A stretch of DNA of 64,000 nt from Amnibacterium endophyticum (lineage in GTDB: Bacteria > Actinomycetota > Actinomycetes > Actinomycetales > Microbacteriaceae). The notes below the pieces were generated by a model. The model did not search any database. It was given only the letters and a program-made list of their open reading frames with translations, and was not told where the DNA came from. The position numbers and the translations under genes are program-made. Where the stretch lies: contig NZ_JBHUEA010000012.1 in NCBI RefSeq assembly GCF_042680685.1, positions 37,804-101,803 on the forward strand, read 5' to 3'. Positions 43,101-50,681 of the stretch are shown here, in pieces; within the stretch, counting starts at the first letter, position 1; every line of letters starts with the position of its first letter.

Positions 43101-43882
43101 TCGAGCGGCCGGACGTGCTCGTGTGCTGGGAGGCGCAGTTCGGCGACTTCGTCGACGGCGCCCAGATCGTCATCGACGAGTACGTGTCGGCGTCCGAGCA
43201 GAAGTGGGGCCAGCGCTCCTCCGTCGTGCTGCTGCTGCCGCACGGCTACGAGGGCCAGGGGCCCGACCACTCGTCGGCGCGCATCGAGCGCTTCCTGCAG
43301 CTCGCCGCGCAGGACAACATGACGATCGCCCAGCCGTCGACCCCGGCGTCGTACTTCCACCTGCTGCGACGGCAGGCCGTCGCGCGCCCGCGCAAGCCCC
43401 TCGTCGTGTTCACGCCGAAGTCGATGCTGCGGCTGCGCGGCGCGACGAGCTCGGTCGAGGACCTGACGACGGGCGGCTTCGAGCCCGTGATCGACGACGC
43501 CCGCATCGAGGACCCGTCGGCGGTGACCCGGGTCGTGCTCCACAGCGGCAAGATCCACTACGACCTGCTGGCGGAGGCCGAGAAGCGGCAGGACCGCACC
43601 ACCGCGCTCGTGCGGGTGGAGCAGTACTACCCGGTGCCGCGCGAGCAGCTGGGACGGGTGCTGGAGCGCTACCCCGACGCGGAGATCGTCTGGGCGCAGG
43701 ACGAGCCCGAGAACCAGGGCGCCGCGCCGTTCGTCCAGCTCGAGATGCTGAACCGGCGGCACGACGACGCCCGCGCCGTCCGGGTGGTGTCCCGGCCCGC
43801 GTCGGCGTCTCCGGCCGCGGGGTCCGCGAAGCGCCACGCGCTGGAGCAGCGCGACCTCGTGGAGCGCGTCTTCGCCCGCTGA
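40118..43882 (+). CDS. kgd: Multifunctional 2-oxoglutarate decarboxylase/dehydrogenase (E1-E2 fusion)
   Basis: 1254 aa, as in actinobacterial Kgd/OdhA. A short E1 N-terminal segment (GANEWLVDELYERF, about 15-30), an Ala/Pro linker, an E2-like acyltransferase domain (about 115-375, with TYDHRVIQGAGSGEFL), and the ThDP-dependent E1 (about 390-1254, HGDAAMAGQGVVVETMQMS and VNNQVGFTT). No lipoyl domain is present, so it relies on lipoylated E2 of pyruvate dehydrogenase. Feeds the TCA cycle with succinyl-CoA. GTG 40118 is the only start close to the conserved N-terminus. Confidence 0.96.
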   Translation: MSNQLTGTEEGAGNEFGANEWLVDELYERFTADRDSVDRSWWPVLEAYRPVDPDAVLQPHDGAAGEDEPRRDGTFAVDEAEAAAPVQRAPAAPAASAPRPQAKPAKKPIPADAPTHAVRQGAANDDAVTPLRGMAKTLATNMDASLAIPTATSVRTIPAKLMIDNRIVINNHLRRARGGKVSFTHIIGFALVRALQAFPSQNVHYAEVDGKPSVVQPGHINLGLAIDIPKPDGTRALLVPSIKRAETMHFAEFVAAYDDLVKKARANKLTAEDFGGTTLSLTNPGGIGTVHSVPRLMNGQGCIIGAGALEYPAQFQGSAEKTLIDLGIGKTITLTSTYDHRVIQGAGSGEFLKIVHELLIGGDHFYEDLFAAMRVPSDPIHWAQDLNLDLADHVSKTSRVQELINAYRVRGHLLADLDPLVYAQRSHPDLDIRNHGLTFWDLDREFVVGGFAGKRQMLLRDVLGQLRDSYCRTVGVEYMHIQDPAQRAWFQDALERAYEKPTHAEQMRILGKLNQAEAFETFLQTKYVGQKRFSLEGSESLISLLDTVLQRATDEDALDSAAIGMAHRGRLNVLTNICGKTYGQIFREFEGTQDPGSQQGSGDVKYHLGTDGTYVSATGTTLPVTLAANPSHLETVNGVLEGIVRAKQDRDPVATYRVLPILIHGDAAMAGQGVVVETMQMSQLRAYRTGGTVHIVVNNQVGFTTSPSDGRTSIYATDVAKTIQAPVFHVNGDDPEAVARVAELAFAYRQRFHRDVVVDLVTYRRRGHNEGDDPSMTQPVMYNLVEAKRSVRKLYTEALVGRGDITQELYDDAHRDFQARLEQAFAETHDAQSQGGSDVSPQPDANADSVSDLSMPRSQQGEGAPVTGAGSVSQEVLQSIGDAFAAVPDGFAVHPKLRAVIGKRQEMTRSGGFDWASAELFAFGSLLLEGTSVRIAGQDSGRGTFVQRHAVLHDRENGEEWTALSHLSADQGRFWIYDSLLSEYAAMAFEYGYSVERPDVLVCWEAQFGDFVDGAQIVIDEYVSASEQKWGQRSSVVLLLPHGYEGQGPDHSSARIERFLQLAAQDNMTIAQPSTPASYFHLLRRQAVARPRKPLVVFTPKSMLRLRGATSSVEDLTTGGFEPVIDDARIEDPSAVTRVVLHSGKIHYDLLAEAEKRQDRTTALVRVEQYYPVPREQLGRVLERYPDAEIVWAQDEPENQGAAPFVQLEMLNRRHDDARAVRVVSRPASASPAAGSAKRHALEQRDLVERVFAR

Positions 43883-43883
43883 A

Positions 43884-43938
43884 CTTCATCTCGTAGGCAG
43901 ATCTCGGCGCTCCGCCGAGATCTGCCTACACGATGAAG
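43884..43938. terminator. Bidirectional hairpin terminator between kgd and rsrA
   Basis: A perfect 17-bp stem (43893-43909 with 43913-43929, starting GTAGGCAGATC) closes a 3-nt loop. Beyond a 2x2 mismatch it is extended by CTTCATC/GATGAAG. It occupies nearly all of the 59-nt gap between the two convergent genes. Confidence 0.85.
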
Positions 43939-43941
43939 GGG

Positions 43942-44181
43942 TCAGTGAGCGATCGTGACCCGCAGCTGCGTGATCACCTGCACGCGGAGCGCCTCCGGCG
44001 CCGTGTCCCGGCACGCGCGGCGCACCGCGTCGGTCAGGACCCGGCCGACGTGCGCCTCGTCGCTGCAGTCGGCGCAGTGCGCCAGGTGCTCGGCGATGTC
44101 CGAGTACTCCTCGCGCGACAGCTCCTGGTGGAGGTACTCCTCCAGATCGGCCTTCGCCTTCTCGCAACCGCAGTCGGTCAT
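43942..44181 (-). CDS. rsrA: Anti-sigma factor of the SigR/SigH thiol-stress system
   Basis: 79 aa zinc-binding anti-sigma factor. The ZAS motif is HLAHCADC (about residues 36-43, HX3CX2C), with an upstream Cys pair in DCGCEKAK near residue 5 supplying the fourth ligand. Disulfide formation releases zinc and frees the sigma factor; the mycothiol/thioredoxin system resets it. It starts 5 nt after the sigR stop, the usual order. A possible ribosome site, GGAAGGGGG, lies at the sigR end. Confidence 0.92.
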   Translation of the reverse strand: MTDCGCEKAKADLEEYLHQELSREEYSDIAEHLAHCADCSDEAHVGRVLTDAVRRACRDTAPEALRVQVITQLRVTIAH

Positions 44182-44186
44182 GGCCC

Positions 44187-45098
44187 TCAGGCCCCCTTCC
44201 TGGTCGGGGCGGACCGGCGCGACACGGCGCCGATCTGGATCCCGCGCTCGTTCGCGTAGTCGGTCAGCCGCTCGCGCAGCAGCCGGCGGCCGCGGTGCAG
44301 GCGGCTCATCACGGTGCCGACGGGCGTGTGCATGATGTCGGCGATCTCCTGGTAGGCGAAGCCCTCGACGTCCGCCAGGTAGACGGCCATCCGGAAGTCC
44401 TCCGGGATCGACTGCAGCGCGTCCTTCACCGTGGAGTCCGGCAGGTGGTCGATCGCCTCGGCCTCCGCGGAGCGCGAGATCCGGGAGTAGGACGTCGTGG
44501 ACTGCGCCTCGCCGAGCTGCCACTCCTCGAGGTCGTCCGTGCTGCCCTTGTACGGGTCGCGCTGCTTCTTCCGGTAGCTGTTGATGTACGTGTTCGTGAG
44601 GATCCGGTACAGCCACGCCTTCAGGTTCGTGCCCTGCCGGAACGACCGGAAGGCGCCGAACGCCTTCACGAACGTCTCCTGCACGAGGTCCTGCGCATCC
44701 GCCGGGTTCCGCGTCATGCGCATGCCCGCCGCGTAGAGCTGGTCGAGGAAGGGCAGCGCCTGCTGCTCGAACAGCGCGCGCAGCTCCTGCTCGCCGAGCG
44801 TCGTCTCGTCGAGGACCTCCTCGACGGTGTCGCGGGCCTCGCCCTCGGCCTCGTCGACCGCGTCGTCGTCGAGCCCGCCGAGCGCCTCGCGGTCCGCGTG
44901 CTCGTCGTCCTCGGCGAGGTCCTCCGCGTCCGCGTCCGCGTCCTCGTCGTGCCGCTCCGCGTCGTCGACGGGCAGGTCCTCGTCGTCGGGACGGGGCTCG
45001 GATCCGGGTCGCGGCATGGGTCCGGAGTGTACTTCCGGGCCGTCGGCGACCCATGGGAGCAGCGGCGCGCGGGGGCGCTCGAGCAGGCTCACGGGCAT
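44187..45098 (-). CDS. sigR: ECF sigma factor SigR/SigH (disulfide stress)
   Basis: 303 aa from ATG 45098, which has AAAGGAG 6 nt upstream. Region 2 (about 125-190, AQDLVQETFVKAFGAFRSF) and region 4 (about 230-285, YQEIADIMHTPVGTVMSRLHRGR) are standard. The first 100 residues are unusual: a Pro/Arg start and a long acidic Asp/Glu-rich stretch (about 35-95). A second ATG at 45017 would skip 27 residues. Streptomyces SigR also has long and short forms, the long one unstable; a similar arrangement here is inference. rsrA follows at 5 nt. Confidence 0.9.
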   Translation of the reverse strand: MPVSLLERPRAPLLPWVADGPEVHSGPMPRPGSEPRPDDEDLPVDDAERHDEDADADAEDLAEDDEHADREALGGLDDDAVDEAEGEARDTVEEVLDETTLGEQELRALFEQQALPFLDQLYAAGMRMTRNPADAQDLVQETFVKAFGAFRSFRQGTNLKAWLYRILTNTYINSYRKKQRDPYKGSTDDLEEWQLGEAQSTTSYSRISRSAEAEAIDHLPDSTVKDALQSIPEDFRMAVYLADVEGFAYQEIADIMHTPVGTVMSRLHRGRRLLRERLTDYANERGIQIGAVSRRSAPTRKGA

Positions 45099-45161
45099 CC
45101 GGCGCTCCTTTCCGCTGCAGTGACGTCGTTCCCGTCCCGGACCGCTCGCCGCGGTCGGACC

Positions 45162-45167
45162 TAGGCT
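45162..45167 (+). promoter_or_regulatory. -10 element TAGGCT, leaderless start of aroA
   Basis: TAGGCT ends 7 nt before ATG 45175, in the 76-nt gap shared with divergent sigR. Confidence 0.55.
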
Positions 45168-45174
45168 GGAACCG

Positions 45175-46488
45175 ATGCCCGCCGACGCCTATTCCGCACC
45201 GGACGGGCTGTGGCGCGCCCCCGTCGCACCGGGCCCCCTCGACGCCCGGGTGCGGCTGCCCGGATCCAAGAGCCTCACGAACCGCGAGCTGGTCCTCTCG
45301 GCGCTCGCCACGGGGCCCTCCCGGCTCGTCCGCCCGCTCGCCGCGCGCGACACCGACCTGATGGTCGCGGCGCTGCGGGCGCTCGGGGCGCGGATCGAGC
45401 CGGACGGGGAGGACCTCGTGGTCGAGCCGGGCCCGCTCCGGGGCGGCACGGCGGTCGACGTGGGCCTCGCGGGCACCCTGATGCGCTTCCTGCCGCCGGT
45501 CGCCGCGCTGGCGGACGGCGCGGTGCGCTTCGACGGGGACGAGCGGGCGCGGGAGCGGCCCATGGCGACGACGATCCGGGCGCTGCGGGACCTCGGCGTC
45601 CCCGTCGACGACGACGGCCGGGACGCGCTGCCCTTCGCCGTGGGCGGCGCGGGCGGCGTGCGCGGGGGCGCGGTGCGGATCGACGCCTCGGCGTCCAGCC
45701 AGTTCGTCAGCGGGCTGCTGCTCGCCGGCGCCCGCTACGACGACGGGCTGGTCGTGGAGCACCGCGGGCAGCGGCTGCCGTCCGTGCCGCACGTCGAGAT
45801 GACGCTCGACGTGCTGCGCCGGCGCGGGGTGACCGTGGACGCGGAGGTCGCGGGCGCGACCGGCCGCTGGACCGTCGCGCCCGGTGCGATCGCCGGGCGC
45901 GACGTCGTGATCGAGCCCGACCTGTCGAACGCCGCGCCGTTCCTCGCCGCAGCGCTCGTGGCGGGCGGCAGGGTCTCGGTCCCCGACTGGCCGAGCACGA
46001 CCACCCAGGTCGGCGACCGGCTGCGCGACTGGCTCGCGGCGTTCGGCGGCGAGGTCGCGCTGCACGGCGGGTCGCTCGCCGTCGAAGGGCCGGGCGTCGC
46101 GCACGGCCCGCTGCACCCGGTCGACCTGGACCTCTCGGAGGGCGGCGAGCTCGCCCCGACGCTCGTGGGGCTCGCGGCCTTCGCCGACGGCACCAGCACG
46201 TTCCACGGCATCGGCCACCTGCGCGGCCACGAGACCGACCGCCTCGCGGCGCTCGTCGCCGAGCTGGGGAACGTCGGCGTCGCCGCGGAGGAGACCGAGG
46301 ACGGGATCGTCGTGCGCGGCGGCTCCCCCGCCGCCGGCCGGCCCTGGCGCAGCCACGCCGATCACCGCATGGCGACGACCGGCGCCCTGATCGGGCTCGC
46401 CGTGCCGGGCGTCGAGGTCGAGGACGTGGCGTCGACCGCGAAGACCCTGCCCGGGTTCACGGAGCTGTGGGCCCGGATGCTGCCGTGA
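45175..46488 (+). CDS. aroA: 3-phosphoshikimate 1-carboxyvinyltransferase (EPSP synthase)
   Basis: 437 aa. Shikimate pathway step joining shikimate 3-phosphate and PEP. PGSKSLTNRELVLSAL near residue 22 binds substrate, LAGTLMRFLPPVAAL near 97 is the PEP loop (LAGTLMRF where many have NAGTAMR/LSGTAMR), and DASASSQFVSGLL near 163 and SHADHRMATTGALIG near 396 complete the signature. It is followed by rsgA with a 4-nt overlap. Divergent from sigR. Confidence 0.95.
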   Translation: MPADAYSAPDGLWRAPVAPGPLDARVRLPGSKSLTNRELVLSALATGPSRLVRPLAARDTDLMVAALRALGARIEPDGEDLVVEPGPLRGGTAVDVGLAGTLMRFLPPVAALADGAVRFDGDERARERPMATTIRALRDLGVPVDDDGRDALPFAVGGAGGVRGGAVRIDASASSQFVSGLLLAGARYDDGLVVEHRGQRLPSVPHVEMTLDVLRRRGVTVDAEVAGATGRWTVAPGAIAGRDVVIEPDLSNAAPFLAAALVAGGRVSVPDWPSTTTQVGDRLRDWLAAFGGEVALHGGSLAVEGPGVAHGPLHPVDLDLSEGGELAPTLVGLAAFADGTSTFHGIGHLRGHETDRLAALVAELGNVGVAAEETEDGIVVRGGSPAAGRPWRSHADHRMATTGALIGLAVPGVEVEDVASTAKTLPGFTELWARMLP

Positions 46489-47585
46489 GCTGGCTCGGGG
46501 GCGACGAGGACGAGCCGTACGAGGAGTACGACGAGTCCGCCGCGCGGGTGCGGCCGAACCGCCGCGGGTCGCGGCCGCGCACGAAGCAGCGCCCCGCGCA
46601 CGACGACGCCGCGCCCGGCCGGGTCGTCACGGTCGACCGGGGCCGGATGCAGGTGCTCCTCGACGAGGACGGCGCCGACGAGCGGACGATCCAGACGACC
46701 CGGGCGCGCGAGCTCGGCCGCACGGGCGTCGTGACCGGCGACGAGGTCGACGTCGTCGGCGACCTCACCGGCGACACCGGCTCGCTCGCCCGCATCGTGC
46801 GGATCGCGCCCCGGGCCACGGTGCTGCGGCGCAGCGCCGACGACACCGACGAGGTCGAGCGGGTGATCGTGGCGAACGCCGACCAGCTGCTCGTCGTCGT
46901 GGCCGCGGCGAACCCCGAGCCGCGCCCGGCGCTGATCGACCGGTACCTCGTCGCCGCCTTCGACGCCGGCCTCGACCCCGTGCTGCTCGTGACGAAGACC
47001 GACCTCGCCGACCCCGCCGGGCTGCTCGCGGAGTTCGCGCCGCTCGACCTCCCGGTGGTCACGACGACGCGGGGCGGCGACCTCGCCGCGCTCCGCGCGC
47101 TGCTGCTCGGACGCACGACCGTCGCGGTCGGCCACTCCGGCGTCGGCAAGTCCACGGTCGTGAACGCGCTCGTGCCCGACGCGGCGCGGGCGACGGGTGA
47201 CGTGAACGCGGTGACGGGGCGCGGCCGGCACACCTCCTCGTCCTCCGTCGCGCTCCGGCTGCACGCGAGCGAGGCGGAGCGCGAGGCCGGCCGGCCGGCC
47301 GCCGGCTGGGTCATCGACACCCCGGGCGTGCGCTCCTTCGGGCTCGGGCACGTCGATCCGGCGAACATCCTCCGCTCGTTCGCGGCGCGGGCGCACCCGG
47401 TCGCGGACCCGCCGGACGGCGTCGCCCTCGCGGACGCGCACGACTGGGAGATCGTCGACCGGGTCGCCGCCGGAGAGCTGGGCGACGCGGGCCGCCGCCG
47501 CCTCGAGTCCCTGCAGCGCCTCCTCGACGCGCAGGGCGGGCGGGTCGTCGGGGCCGACGAGCCGGACGACCCCGACGACGCCTGA
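46485..47585 (+). CDS. rsgA: Ribosome small subunit-dependent GTPase A
   Basis: 366 aa from GTG 46485, overlapping aroA by 4 nt. Late 30S maturation factor. The circularly permuted G-domain shows G4 VTKTDLAD (about 162), G1 GHSGVGKST (about 215) and G3 DTPGVRSFG (about 277). An OB-fold N-terminal part (about 45-115) precedes it, after an acidic start. The C-terminal region (about 285-340) has no Cys, so the usual zinc knuckle is missing: ARAHPVADPPDG stands where Cys-rich sequence is expected. Confidence 0.92.
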   Translation: MSWLGGDEDEPYEEYDESAARVRPNRRGSRPRTKQRPAHDDAAPGRVVTVDRGRMQVLLDEDGADERTIQTTRARELGRTGVVTGDEVDVVGDLTGDTGSLARIVRIAPRATVLRRSADDTDEVERVIVANADQLLVVVAAANPEPRPALIDRYLVAAFDAGLDPVLLVTKTDLADPAGLLAEFAPLDLPVVTTTRGGDLAALRALLLGRTTVAVGHSGVGKSTVVNALVPDAARATGDVNAVTGRGRHTSSSSVALRLHASEAEREAGRPAAGWVIDTPGVRSFGLGHVDPANILRSFAARAHPVADPPDGVALADAHDWEIVDRVAAGELGDAGRRRLESLQRLLDAQGGRVVGADEPDDPDDA

Positions 47586-47591
47586 TCCCGC

Positions 47592-47870
47592 TCAGGCCGT
47601 GCGCCGCCTGGTGACGGCGCCGTAGACCAGCAGGGCGATGATCGCCCCGATGATCGAGCCGATGATCCCGGAGGGCTGGAGCAGGCCGTCCTGCGCGTCC
47701 GCGCGGAACAGCAGGTAGCCGAGGAAGCCGCCGACGAACGAGCCGATGATCCCGAGGACGATCGTCGCCCCGATGCCCATGGACTGCCTGCCGGGCACGA
47801 CCAGCCGGGCGACCGCGCCCGCGATCAGCCCGACGACGATGACGGTGATGATGGTGCCGAGAACGCCCAT
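47592..47870 (-). CDS. GlsB/YeaQ/YmgE family stress-response membrane protein
   Basis: 92 aa with three hydrophobic segments (about 3-24, 33-53 and 66-84). IAGAVARLVVPGRQSMGIG and GSFVGGFLGYLLF are typical of the transglycosylase-associated family, small membrane proteins often induced by stress. Molecular role unknown. AAGGAA precedes ATG 47870. It is divergent from the LuxR regulator gene, separated by 120 nt. Confidence 0.88.
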   Translation of the reverse strand: MGVLGTIITVIVVGLIAGAVARLVVPGRQSMGIGATIVLGIIGSFVGGFLGYLLFRADAQDGLLQPSGIIGSIIGAIIALLVYGAVTRRRTA

Positions 47871-47976
47871 GTCCGTTCCTTCCGCTGCGCGCCGGTCGGC
47901 GCCGTGAGACCGACGGGCTCGCCGGTCGGACCCATCCGAGCAGCAGGGCGACCCGTCCGGCACACCCCGCGGGGTG

Positions 47977-47982
47977 TACCGT
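47977..47982 (+). promoter_or_regulatory. -10 element TACCGT, leaderless start of the LuxR regulator
   Basis: TACCGT ends 8 nt before ATG 47991. Confidence 0.5.
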
Positions 47983-47990
47983 CCGCGTCC

Positions 47991-48659
47991 ATGACCGCGG
48001 CGACGACGAGGCCGATCACCGTCACGCTGGTCGACGACTACGAGGTCGTGCTGATCGGGCTGGCGCACCTGTTCGACGCCCACCGCGACCGCATCGTCGT
48101 CTCGGAGATCGACGCGAACCGCGACCTCGACGACGCGATCGACGTCGTGCTGTACGACTCGTTCGCGCAGCCGGAGTCGGACCACCAGCAGGTCGAGGAC
48201 CTCGCGCGCGACCCCCGCAGCGGGTGCGTCGTCGTCTACACCTGGAACCTGCAGCCGGAGCTGGTCGAGCAGGCGCTGCGGGCGGGGGTGCGCGGATACC
48301 TGTCCAAGGCGCTGTCCGCAGAGGAGCTCGTCTCGGCGATCGAGCGGATCCACGCCGGGGAGGTCGTGGTGAGCCCCGCCCCGCAGGGCGAGCTCAGCAC
48401 CGACGGCCTGGACTGGCCGGGCCGCGACCACGGGCTGACGGAGCGGGAGGCGGAGGTCCTCGCCCTGATCACGCAGGGCCGCAGCAACGCGGAGATCGCC
48501 CGGCTCACCTGGCTCAGCCCGAACACCGTGAAGTCGTACATCCGGTCCGCCTACCGCCGCATCGGCGCCGTCAACCGGACGCAGGCGGTGCTCTGGGGCG
48601 TCGAGCACGGCTTCCTGCCCGACCACCACCGCATCGACCACTGGCTCGGCGGCCCCTGA
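47991..48659 (+). CDS. LuxR/NarL-family response regulator
   Basis: 222 aa. Receiver (about residues 8-125): VTLVDDYEVV acidic pair, phospho-acceptor Asp in VVLYDSFAQ near 57, Lys in GYLSKALS near 107. LuxR-type HTH (about 148-210): LTEREAEVLALITQGRSNAEIARL with SPNTVKSYIRSAYRRIG. No kinase gene lies beside it, so it is an orphan or responds to a distant partner. ATG 47991 is set by the leaderless promoter; the frame is open 87 nt further upstream. Divergent from the GlsB-like gene. Confidence 0.9.
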   Translation: MTAATTRPITVTLVDDYEVVLIGLAHLFDAHRDRIVVSEIDANRDLDDAIDVVLYDSFAQPESDHQQVEDLARDPRSGCVVVYTWNLQPELVEQALRAGVRGYLSKALSAEELVSAIERIHAGEVVVSPAPQGELSTDGLDWPGRDHGLTEREAEVLALITQGRSNAEIARLTWLSPNTVKSYIRSAYRRIGAVNRTQAVLWGVEHGFLPDHHRIDHWLGGP

Positions 48660-48670
48660 CGCCGCCCGCC

Positions 48671-48676
48671 TAGGCT
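48671..48676 (+). promoter_or_regulatory. -10 element TAGGCT, leaderless start of the inositol phosphatase-family gene
   Basis: TAGGCT ends 7 nt before GTG 48684. Confidence 0.5.
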
Positions 48677-48683
48677 CGAACGC

Positions 48684-49487
48684 GTGCCGAGCCTCGACGA
48701 CGACCTCGCCCTCGCCCTCCGCCTCGCCGACGCCGCCGATGCCGTCTCGCTCGGCCGCTTCCGCGCGCAGGACCTGCGCGTCGACACCAAGCCGGACCGG
48801 ACGCCGGTCACCGACGCGGACCGCGCCGTCGAGGCGGGCATCCGCGACCTGCTCGCGGCCGAGCGGCCGGACGACGCCGTGCTCGGCGAGGAGCAGGGCG
48901 GCACCCGCGAGGCGGGGCGGCAGTGGATCGTGGACCCGATCGACGGCACCACGAACTTCCTGCGAGGCCAGCAGGTGTGGGCGACCCTCATCGCGCTCGC
49001 GGTCGACGGGGTGCCGCAGGTGGGCGTGGTCTCCGCGCCGGCGCTCCGCCGCCGCTGGTGGGCCGCGCGCGGCTCCGGCGCCTGGGCGGCGTCGCCCGAC
49101 GAGGAGCCGCAGCTGCTGCAGGTGTCGCGGGTGACGGACCTCGCCGACGCCTACGTCAGCTACAACGCGCTCCAGTACTGGGACCGGGCGGGCTGGGTCG
49201 GCCGACTGCTCGCCCTGACCCGCGAGGCCTGGCGGGCGCGGGCGCTCGGCGACTTCTGGTCCTACATGCTCGTCGCGGAGGGGCAGCTCGACGCGGCCGG
49301 GGAGCACGACCTGCAGGTGTACGACGTCGCCGCGCTGGTGCCGATCGTCGAGGAGGCGGGCGGGCGGTTCTCCGACCTGCACGGCGAGGCGGCGCCGTGG
49401 CGGCCGACCGCGCTCGCGACGAACGGGCTCCTGCACGAGCGCGTCCTCGACGTCCTGCGCTCACATCCGCTCGACCCCGCGCGTTGA
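48684..49487 (+). CDS. Inositol monophosphatase family protein, HisN-like (histidinol-phosphatase)
   Basis: 267 aa. TKPDRTPVTDADRAVE (about 33-48), GEEQGG (about 72), WIVDPIDGTTNFLRG (about 85-99) and VYDVAALVPIVEEAGG (about 213) are the Mg-binding motifs of the family. It resembles the actinobacterial HisN histidinol-phosphate phosphatases, but no other his genes are here, so another phosphomonoester is possible. Followed after 6 nt by an ECF sigma gene. Confidence 0.85.
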   Translation: MPSLDDDLALALRLADAADAVSLGRFRAQDLRVDTKPDRTPVTDADRAVEAGIRDLLAAERPDDAVLGEEQGGTREAGRQWIVDPIDGTTNFLRGQQVWATLIALAVDGVPQVGVVSAPALRRRWWAARGSGAWAASPDEEPQLLQVSRVTDLADAYVSYNALQYWDRAGWVGRLLALTREAWRARALGDFWSYMLVAEGQLDAAGEHDLQVYDVAALVPIVEEAGGRFSDLHGEAAPWRPTALATNGLLHERVLDVLRSHPLDPAR

Positions 49488-49493
49488 CCTGAT

Positions 49494-49964
49494 GTGAGCA
49501 TCCCCTTCGAGCGGATCGTCGAGGCGCACGGCGACGTCGTCTGGCGGGTGTGCCGGGGGCTGCTGCCGCAGCACGACGCGGAGGACGCCTGGAGCGACAC
49601 CTTCCTCGCCGCCCTGCGCGCCTGGGACCGCTTCGAGGGCGACCGCGTCAGCGGCTGGCTCGTGACGATCGCGCACCGCAAGGCGCTCGACGTGCTGCGC
49701 GCCGGCGGCCGCGTCGAGCACCCCGAGGACGGCGTGCCGGACCGCGCGGTCGAGCAGGCGCTGCCCGACCTCGACCTCTGGGCGGCGCTCGCCCGGCTGC
49801 CGGCCGGTCAGCGCGCCGCGGTCGTGCACCACCACCTCGCCGGCCTGCCGTTCGCCGAGGTCGCGGAGCTGACCGGGACGAGCCCCGCCGCGGCGCGCAA
49901 GGCGGCGTCGGACGGCGTCCGCCGGCTCCGCACCCTGATGATCCAAGCCGAGGAGGACTCGTGA
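49494..49964 (+). CDS. ECF-like RNA polymerase sigma factor
   Basis: 156 aa. Region 2 (about 10-75) has AEDAWSDTFLAALRAWDRF and WLVTIAHRKALDVLR. Region 4 (about 95-150) has ALARLPAGQRAAVVHHHL and FAEVAELTGTSPAAARKA. Short, with no anti-sigma gene beside it. Its stop overlaps the MGMT gene by 4 nt, so it may control, or be expressed with, an alkylation-repair response (inference). GTG 49494 is used; no good ribosome site is visible. Confidence 0.83.
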   Translation: MSIPFERIVEAHGDVVWRVCRGLLPQHDAEDAWSDTFLAALRAWDRFEGDRVSGWLVTIAHRKALDVLRAGGRVEHPEDGVPDRAVEQALPDLDLWAALARLPAGQRAAVVHHHLAGLPFAEVAELTGTSPAAARKAASDGVRRLRTLMIQAEEDS

Positions 49965-50575
49965 CGCACCCGCCCACCGACCAGGACCTGCTCGCCCCGC
50001 CGCCCGGACCGCTCGCGGCGCTGCACGAGCGCCTCGAGCGCGCCGCGACGGGCGCCGACGCCCCGGACGTGCACTACCGCACCCTCGACTCGGCGATCGG
50101 CGGCCTGCTCGTCGCCGCGACCGAGCGCGGGGTGGTCCGCGTCGCGTTCGAGCGCGAGGCCGAGGACGCCGTGCTGCAGTCGCTGGCCGACCGGATCGGC
50201 GCCCGCGTCCTCCGGACGCCCGCCCGGCTCGACCCCGCGGCGCGCTGGTTCGAGGCCTACCTCGCCGGCGCCCGCGACCCCTTCCCGCTGCCGCTCGACA
50301 CCCGGCTGGCCCGCGGGTTCCGGCTGACCGTGCTCGACCGCCTGCGCGCGGTGCCGTTCGGGCAGCGCGTCACCTACGCCGAGCTCGCCGCCCGGGCCGA
50401 CGCGCCGCGGGCGGTCCGCGCGGTCGGCACGGCGTGCGCCACGAATCCGCTGCCGCTCGTGATCCCCTGCCACCGCGTGACCCGCTCCGACGGGACGACG
50501 GGCGCCTACCTCGGCGGCGCGGAGACGAAGGTGCGGCTGCTCGCGCTCGAGTCCACGGGCCGCCTCCCCGCCTGA
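49961..50575 (+). CDS. ogt: Methylated-DNA-protein cysteine methyltransferase
   Basis: 204 aa. Takes O6-alkyl groups from guanine onto its own Cys. The acceptor lies in LPLVIPCHRVTRSDGTTGAYLGG (PCHRV near residue 167). The HTH Arg finger is in RAVRAVGTACATNP near 152. An N-terminal region of about 45 residues precedes the usual core. It follows the sigma gene with a 4-nt overlap and converges on an MFS gene across a family B repeat. Confidence 0.93.
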   Translation: MTHPPTDQDLLAPPPGPLAALHERLERAATGADAPDVHYRTLDSAIGGLLVAATERGVVRVAFEREAEDAVLQSLADRIGARVLRTPARLDPAARWFEAYLAGARDPFPLPLDTRLARGFRLTVLDRLRAVPFGQRVTYAELAARADAPRAVRAVGTACATNPLPLVIPCHRVTRSDGTTGAYLGGAETKVRLLALESTGRLPA

Positions 50576-50590
50576 CGACCTCCCGCCGGT

Positions 50591-50681
50591 CGGCGTCGCA
50601 CGGTCGGCGCGTCACGTCGCGCGGTCGCAGCGGCGTCTCGCGGTCGGCGCACCAACGGCGCGACGCCGCTGCTACCGCGCG
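50591..50681. repeat. GC-rich intergenic repeat and bidirectional hairpin (family B, copy 2)
   Basis: CGCGCGGTCGCAGCGGCGTC (50618-50637) and a 20-nt arm at 50662-50681 are inverted copies with one mismatch around a 24-nt loop. CGGCGTC(G/T)CGCGGTCGG-type units are shared with 19081-19103. The right arm reaches into the last codons of the MFS gene, and the element lies between two convergent genes. Confidence 0.6.

Noticed and set aside
38468..43837. Very long minus-strand open frame (about 1790 codons) opposite kgd and guaB1
   Set aside because: It is the antisense shadow of kgd caused by high G+C codon use; its translation is Arg/Val/His-rich without any domain, while the plus strand encodes kgd.
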